In this document: piece by piece, positions 61,312 through 64,000 of the stretch
Position numbering within the stretch: the stretch's first letter is position 1
Layout of the letters: each line of letters begins with the position of its first letter
Origin: Streptomyces filipinensis
GTDB lineage: Bacteria; Actinomycetota; Actinomycetes; Streptomycetales; Streptomycetaceae
Direction: 5' to 3'
Assembly: GCF_014649495.1 (NCBI RefSeq)
Contig: NZ_BMTD01000022.1
Span: 62,001 to 126,000, forward strand
DNA: 64,000 nucleotides
Notes under the pieces: model-generated
Database searches by the model: none
What the model saw: the letters and a program-made list of their open reading frames with translations, nothing else
Told to the model about the DNA's origin: nothing
Made by a program: the position numbers and the translations under genes

Positions 61312-62568
61312 TCAGGGCACCCGCTGCCCCTTCCCCAGGGCGATCACCCCGCCCTTGGACACGGTGTACAGCTCCGCGTCCCGCGCCGGGTTGACGCCGA
61401 TGGTCGCGCCGGGCGGGACCTCGACGTTCTTGTCCAGCACCGCGCCGCGCACCACCGCGCCCCGGCCGACGCGCACGTTGTCGTGCAGCACCGAGCCCTG
61501 GACCACCGCGCCCGGGTCGACCCGTACGCCCGGGGACAGGACCGACCGGGTGACCTGACCGCGGATCAGGCAGCCCGCGCTGATGATGGACTCGCTCGCG
61601 ATGCCCCCCGCGTTGAAACGGGCCGGGGACAGCTGGTTGAGATGGGTGTAGACGGGCCACTGGCGGTTGTACAGGTTGAACGCGGGACGCTCGGCGATGA
61701 GGTCCATGTGCGCCTCGTAGTAGGCGTCGAGAGTGCCCACGTCCCGCCAGTAGCCCCGGTCGCCGGTGGTCTCGCCGGGCACGTGGTTCTCGCTGAAGTC
61801 GTACAGCCGGGCCTCACCGCGGGCGGTGAGCCGGGGCAGGATCGAACCTCCCATGTCGTGCACCGACTGCCCGTCCTCGGCGTCCTGTTGCAGCGCCTCG
61901 ACGAGGGTCTTGGTGGTGAAGAGGTAGTTGCCCATCGAGGCGAAGACCGTGTCCGGGTCGTCCGGCAGGCCCGGAGGGTCGGCGGGCTTCTCCAGGAAGC
62001 GCTCGACGGTCCGGCCGTCCGGACCGGGCGTGATCACGCCGAAGGACGAGGACTTCGCGCGCGGCACCCGGATACCGGCCACCGTCACGCCCGCGCCGGC
62101 CTCCATGTGCTGCCGCAGCATCTGCCGCGGATCCATCCGGTACACGTGGTCGGCACCGAACACCGCCACGTACTCGGGCTGTTCGTCGTGGATCAGGTTC
62201 AGCGACTGCAGGATCGCGTCGGCGCTGCCCAGGTACCAGCGTGGGCCGAGGCGCTGCTGGGCCGGGACCGGGGTGACGTAGTTGCCGAGCAGGCTGGACA
62301 TCCGCCAGGTGGTGGTGATGTGCCGGTCCAGCGAGTGCGACTTGTACTGGGTCAGCACGCAGATGCGCAGGATGTCGGCGTTGACGAGGTTGGACAGGAC
62401 GAAGTCGACGAGGCGGTAGGTGCCGCCGAAGGTGACGGCTGGTTTGGCGCGGTCGGCGGTCAGCGGCATCAGTCGCTTTCCCTCGCCGCCCGCCAGGACG
62501 ATCCCGAGAACCGAAGGCCCTCCCCCGGTCTCGACTTCACCCGACCGGGGATACCCCCATCGACGCAT
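61312..62568 (-). CDS. glgC: Glucose-1-phosphate adenylyltransferase (ADP-glucose synthase)
   Basis: 418 residues from an ATG with GGGGAG upstream. The nucleotidyltransferase domain opens with VLGIVLAGGEGKRLMPLTADRAKPAV and includes YLGSADAI and FGADHVYRMD; the C-terminal left-handed beta-helix (about 300-410) has hexapeptide repeats such as GCLIRGQVTRSVLSPG. The enzyme makes ADP-glucose for glycogen. It follows the divergent-type glgA on the same strand by 50 bases, so the two form an operon. Confidence 0.93.
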   Translation of the reverse strand: MRRWGYPRSGEVETGGGPSVLGIVLAGGEGKRLMPLTADRAKPAVTFGGTYRLVDFVLSNLVNADILRICVLTQYKSHSLDRHITTTWRMSSLLGNYVTPVPAQQRLGPRWYLGSADAILQSLNLIHDEQPEYVAVFGADHVYRMDPRQMLRQHMEAGAGVTVAGIRVPRAKSSSFGVITPGPDGRTVERFLEKPADPPGLPDDPDTVFASMGNYLFTTKTLVEALQQDAEDGQSVHDMGGSILPRLTARGEARLYDFSENHVPGETTGDRGYWRDVGTLDAYYEAHMDLIAERPAFNLYNRQWPVYTHLNQLSPARFNAGGIASESIISAGCLIRGQVTRSVLSPGVRVDPGAVVQGSVLHDNVRVGRGAVVRGAVLDKNVEVPPGATIGVNPARDAELYTVSKGGVIALGKGQRVP

Positions 62569-62618
62569 GGCCGCTCCCCTCACCCTGGTAGAACCATGGC
62601 TGCCCCGAGCGGACGGGG

Positions 62619-63770
62619 CTAAGCCTGCTTGAGGATCTCCTCGTACAGCGCGGCCGTACGTCGCGCCACCGCGTCCCAGCCGAACTCGCCCACCGCGCGC
62701 AGCCGTCCGGCCTCGCCCATCCGCCGGGCCGTGTCCGGGTCGGCGAGGACGGTGTCCAGCGCCCGGGCCAGGCCCGCCTCGAAGCCGTCGCCGGCGTCCA
62801 CGAGGACGCCGGTCCGTCCGTCGTCCACGACCTCCGGGATGCCGCCGACCCGGGAGGCCACGACCGGGGTACCGCAGGCCATCGCCTCCAGGTTGACGAT
62901 GCCGAGGGGTTCGTACACGGAGGGGCAGACGAACACGGCCGCGCGCGTGAGGAGTTGGATCACCTCCGGGCGCGGCAGCATGCGCGGGATCCAGAACACG
63001 CCCGTGCGGACCCGGCTCAGCTCCTCGAACAGCTCCCGGAACTCGCGGTCGATCTCCTGGGTGTCGGGGGCGCCCGCGCAGAGCACCACCTGGGCGCCCG
63101 GGTCGATGTCCCGTACCGCCCGCAGCAGCTGGGGCACCCCCTTCTGGCGGGTGATCCGGCCGACGAACAGGACGTACGGGCGGCCGGGGTCGATGCCGTG
63201 CCGGGTGAGGGCGTCGGTGCCGTGGTCGGGGCGGTACAGGCGGGTGTCGATGCCGTTGTGCACCACGTGCACGGCGGCCGGGTCGAGCGCCGGGTAGCAG
63301 GCGAGGATGTCCTCGCGCATGGCCCCGGACACGGCGACCACCGCGTCGGCGGCCTCGATCGCGGTGCGTTCGGCCCAGCCCGACAGCGCGTATCCGCCGC
63401 CCAGTTGCTCCGCCTTCCAGGGGCGCAGCGGCTCCAGCGAGTGGGCGGTGACCACGTGCGGGACGCCGTACAGGAGCTTGGCGAAGTGGCCGGCCAGGTT
63501 CGCGTACCAGGTGTGGGAGTGGACGAGTTCGCGGCCCCGGAGGGCGGCGGCGACGGACAGGTCCACGGAGAAGGTGCGCAGCGCGTCGTTGGCGCCGTCG
63601 AGCGCGGACCAGGGCCGGTGGCGTACGACCCCCACCCCGCGGCCCTCGCCCCAGCAGTGCACCTCCAGGTCGACCAGCGCTGTCAACTCCCGGGCCAGGA
63701 ACTCCACATGGACACCGGCGCCGCCGTACACGTCCGGGGGGTACTCCCGGGTCAGCAGTCCCACTCGCAC
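62619..63770 (-). CDS. glgA: ADP-glucose glucosyltransferase of actinobacterial GlgA/GlgM type
   Basis: 383 residues from a GTG at 63770, chosen because it gives the family N-terminus VRVGLLTREYPPDVYGGAGVH; an ATG at 63809 would add 13 residues. The GT4-type fold has VHSHTWYANLAG and EPLGIVNLEAMACGTPVVAS. In mycobacteria this type (Rv1212c, GlgM) makes maltose-1-phosphate for the GlgE pathway rather than acting only as a glycogen synthase. It lies directly upstream of glgC. Confidence 0.9.
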   Translation of the reverse strand: MRVGLLTREYPPDVYGGAGVHVEFLARELTALVDLEVHCWGEGRGVGVVRHRPWSALDGANDALRTFSVDLSVAAALRGRELVHSHTWYANLAGHFAKLLYGVPHVVTAHSLEPLRPWKAEQLGGGYALSGWAERTAIEAADAVVAVSGAMREDILACYPALDPAAVHVVHNGIDTRLYRPDHGTDALTRHGIDPGRPYVLFVGRITRQKGVPQLLRAVRDIDPGAQVVLCAGAPDTQEIDREFRELFEELSRVRTGVFWIPRMLPRPEVIQLLTRAAVFVCPSVYEPLGIVNLEAMACGTPVVASRVGGIPEVVDDGRTGVLVDAGDGFEAGLARALDTVLADPDTARRMGEAGRLRAVGEFGWDAVARRTAALYEEILKQA

Positions 63771-63811
63771 CCGACAACCCCCTGGACTCGGCGGCAGGTT
63801 CCTTTTCATGG

Positions 63812-64000
63812 TCACCCAGACGCGGCCCGTGGGGAAGAGCGCGGAGGCCGGGGGAAGCAGCAGTCGCCGCAGACCCCGCCGCCGGGCACCCGGTAGTACA
63901 GGCAGCAGCTGCGGCGGCGGAAGGCCGTGCCGGTGCGGGTGCCGGTGGCGCGCAGCAGGGGGTGGGCGAAGAGTTCGTCCGTCAGGGCGCGGGCCCGGGC
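63812..64000 (-). CDS. FhuF-like ferric-siderophore reductase, C-terminal fragment (runs off the window)
   Basis: The last 62 codons of a minus-strand gene are visible, ending at TGA 63812. The Cys-Cys-x10-Cys-x2-Cys pattern (SCCLYYRVPGGGVCGDC) is the C-terminal [2Fe-2S] site of FhuF-type reductases, which release iron from ferric siderophores in the cytoplasm. The rest of the gene is beyond 64000. It ends 41 bases before glgA. Confidence 0.8.
   Translation of the reverse strand, partial: ARARALTDELFAHPLLRATGTRTGTAFRRRSCCLYYRVPGGGVCGDCCFPRPPRSSPRAASG

Overview
The window reads as a Streptomyces chromosome segment. It has very high GC with strong third-position bias, frequent GTG starts, many 4-base ATGA/GTGA overlaps between genes, and streptomycete families: an RmdA-type c-di-GMP enzyme with a DUF574 methyltransferase, two-domain LysX, SpoIIE-type phosphatase, class F sortase, WS/DGAT acyltransferase, and actinobacterial GlgA/GlgC. 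From memory, gene order resembles the S. coelicolor region around SCO0924 to SCO0960 (RmdA is SCO0928, the WS/DGAT is SCO0958). That comparison was not computed.

Layout. 1-7144: 5' part of a succinate dehydrogenase cytochrome b gene, a divergent LysR regulator, a large membrane protein, and a coupled methyltransferase/rmdA pair. 7477-14571: envelope genes (repeat lipoprotein, proline-rich protein, DUF4239 protein, repeat-rich surface protein, sortase, polysaccharide deacetylase) and an MFS transporter. 14525-23655: lysX, a universal stress protein, a second MFS transporter with divergent LysR, an amino acid permease, and a CapA-like lipoprotein. 23872-31917: ECF sigma factor and zinc anti-sigma factor with an unknown gene between them, Fpg/Nei glycosylase, SpoIIE-type phosphatase, DUF6777-like lipoprotein, and an LMF1-like protein.

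Two sugar systems lie side by side. 31941-40908 is an L-fucose-type oxidative pathway: an RbsBAC-type importer, L-fuconate dehydratase, SDR, aldo/keto reductase, lactonase-like amidohydrolase and a trailing cupin, all on the minus strand, with a divergent FadR-type regulator and a matching palindromic operator. 41474-52272 is a likely high-mannose N-glycan operon: oligosaccharide importer without its own ATPase, GH5 (GH5_18-like) beta-mannosidase, secreted GH85 endo-beta-N-acetylglucosaminidase and GH38 alpha-mannosidase, ending in a 17-bp-stem terminator, with a divergent LacI regulator and paired operators. A secreted GH92 alpha-mannosidase (58867-61188) would extend this system. Secreted GH85 and GH92 would release and trim glycans, the importer would take them up, and cytoplasmic GH38 and GH5 would finish to mannose and GlcNAc. 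Fucose from glycoproteins could feed the neighbouring pathway.

52437-64000 holds an amidase, a GNAT acetyltransferase, an easily missed 57-residue gene, a degenerate HD-domain protein, an unusual zinc-ribbon SDR, the WS/DGAT, GH92, glgC and glgA, and the C-terminal end of an FhuF-like iron reductase. No rRNA, tRNA, insertion sequence or CRISPR array was seen.
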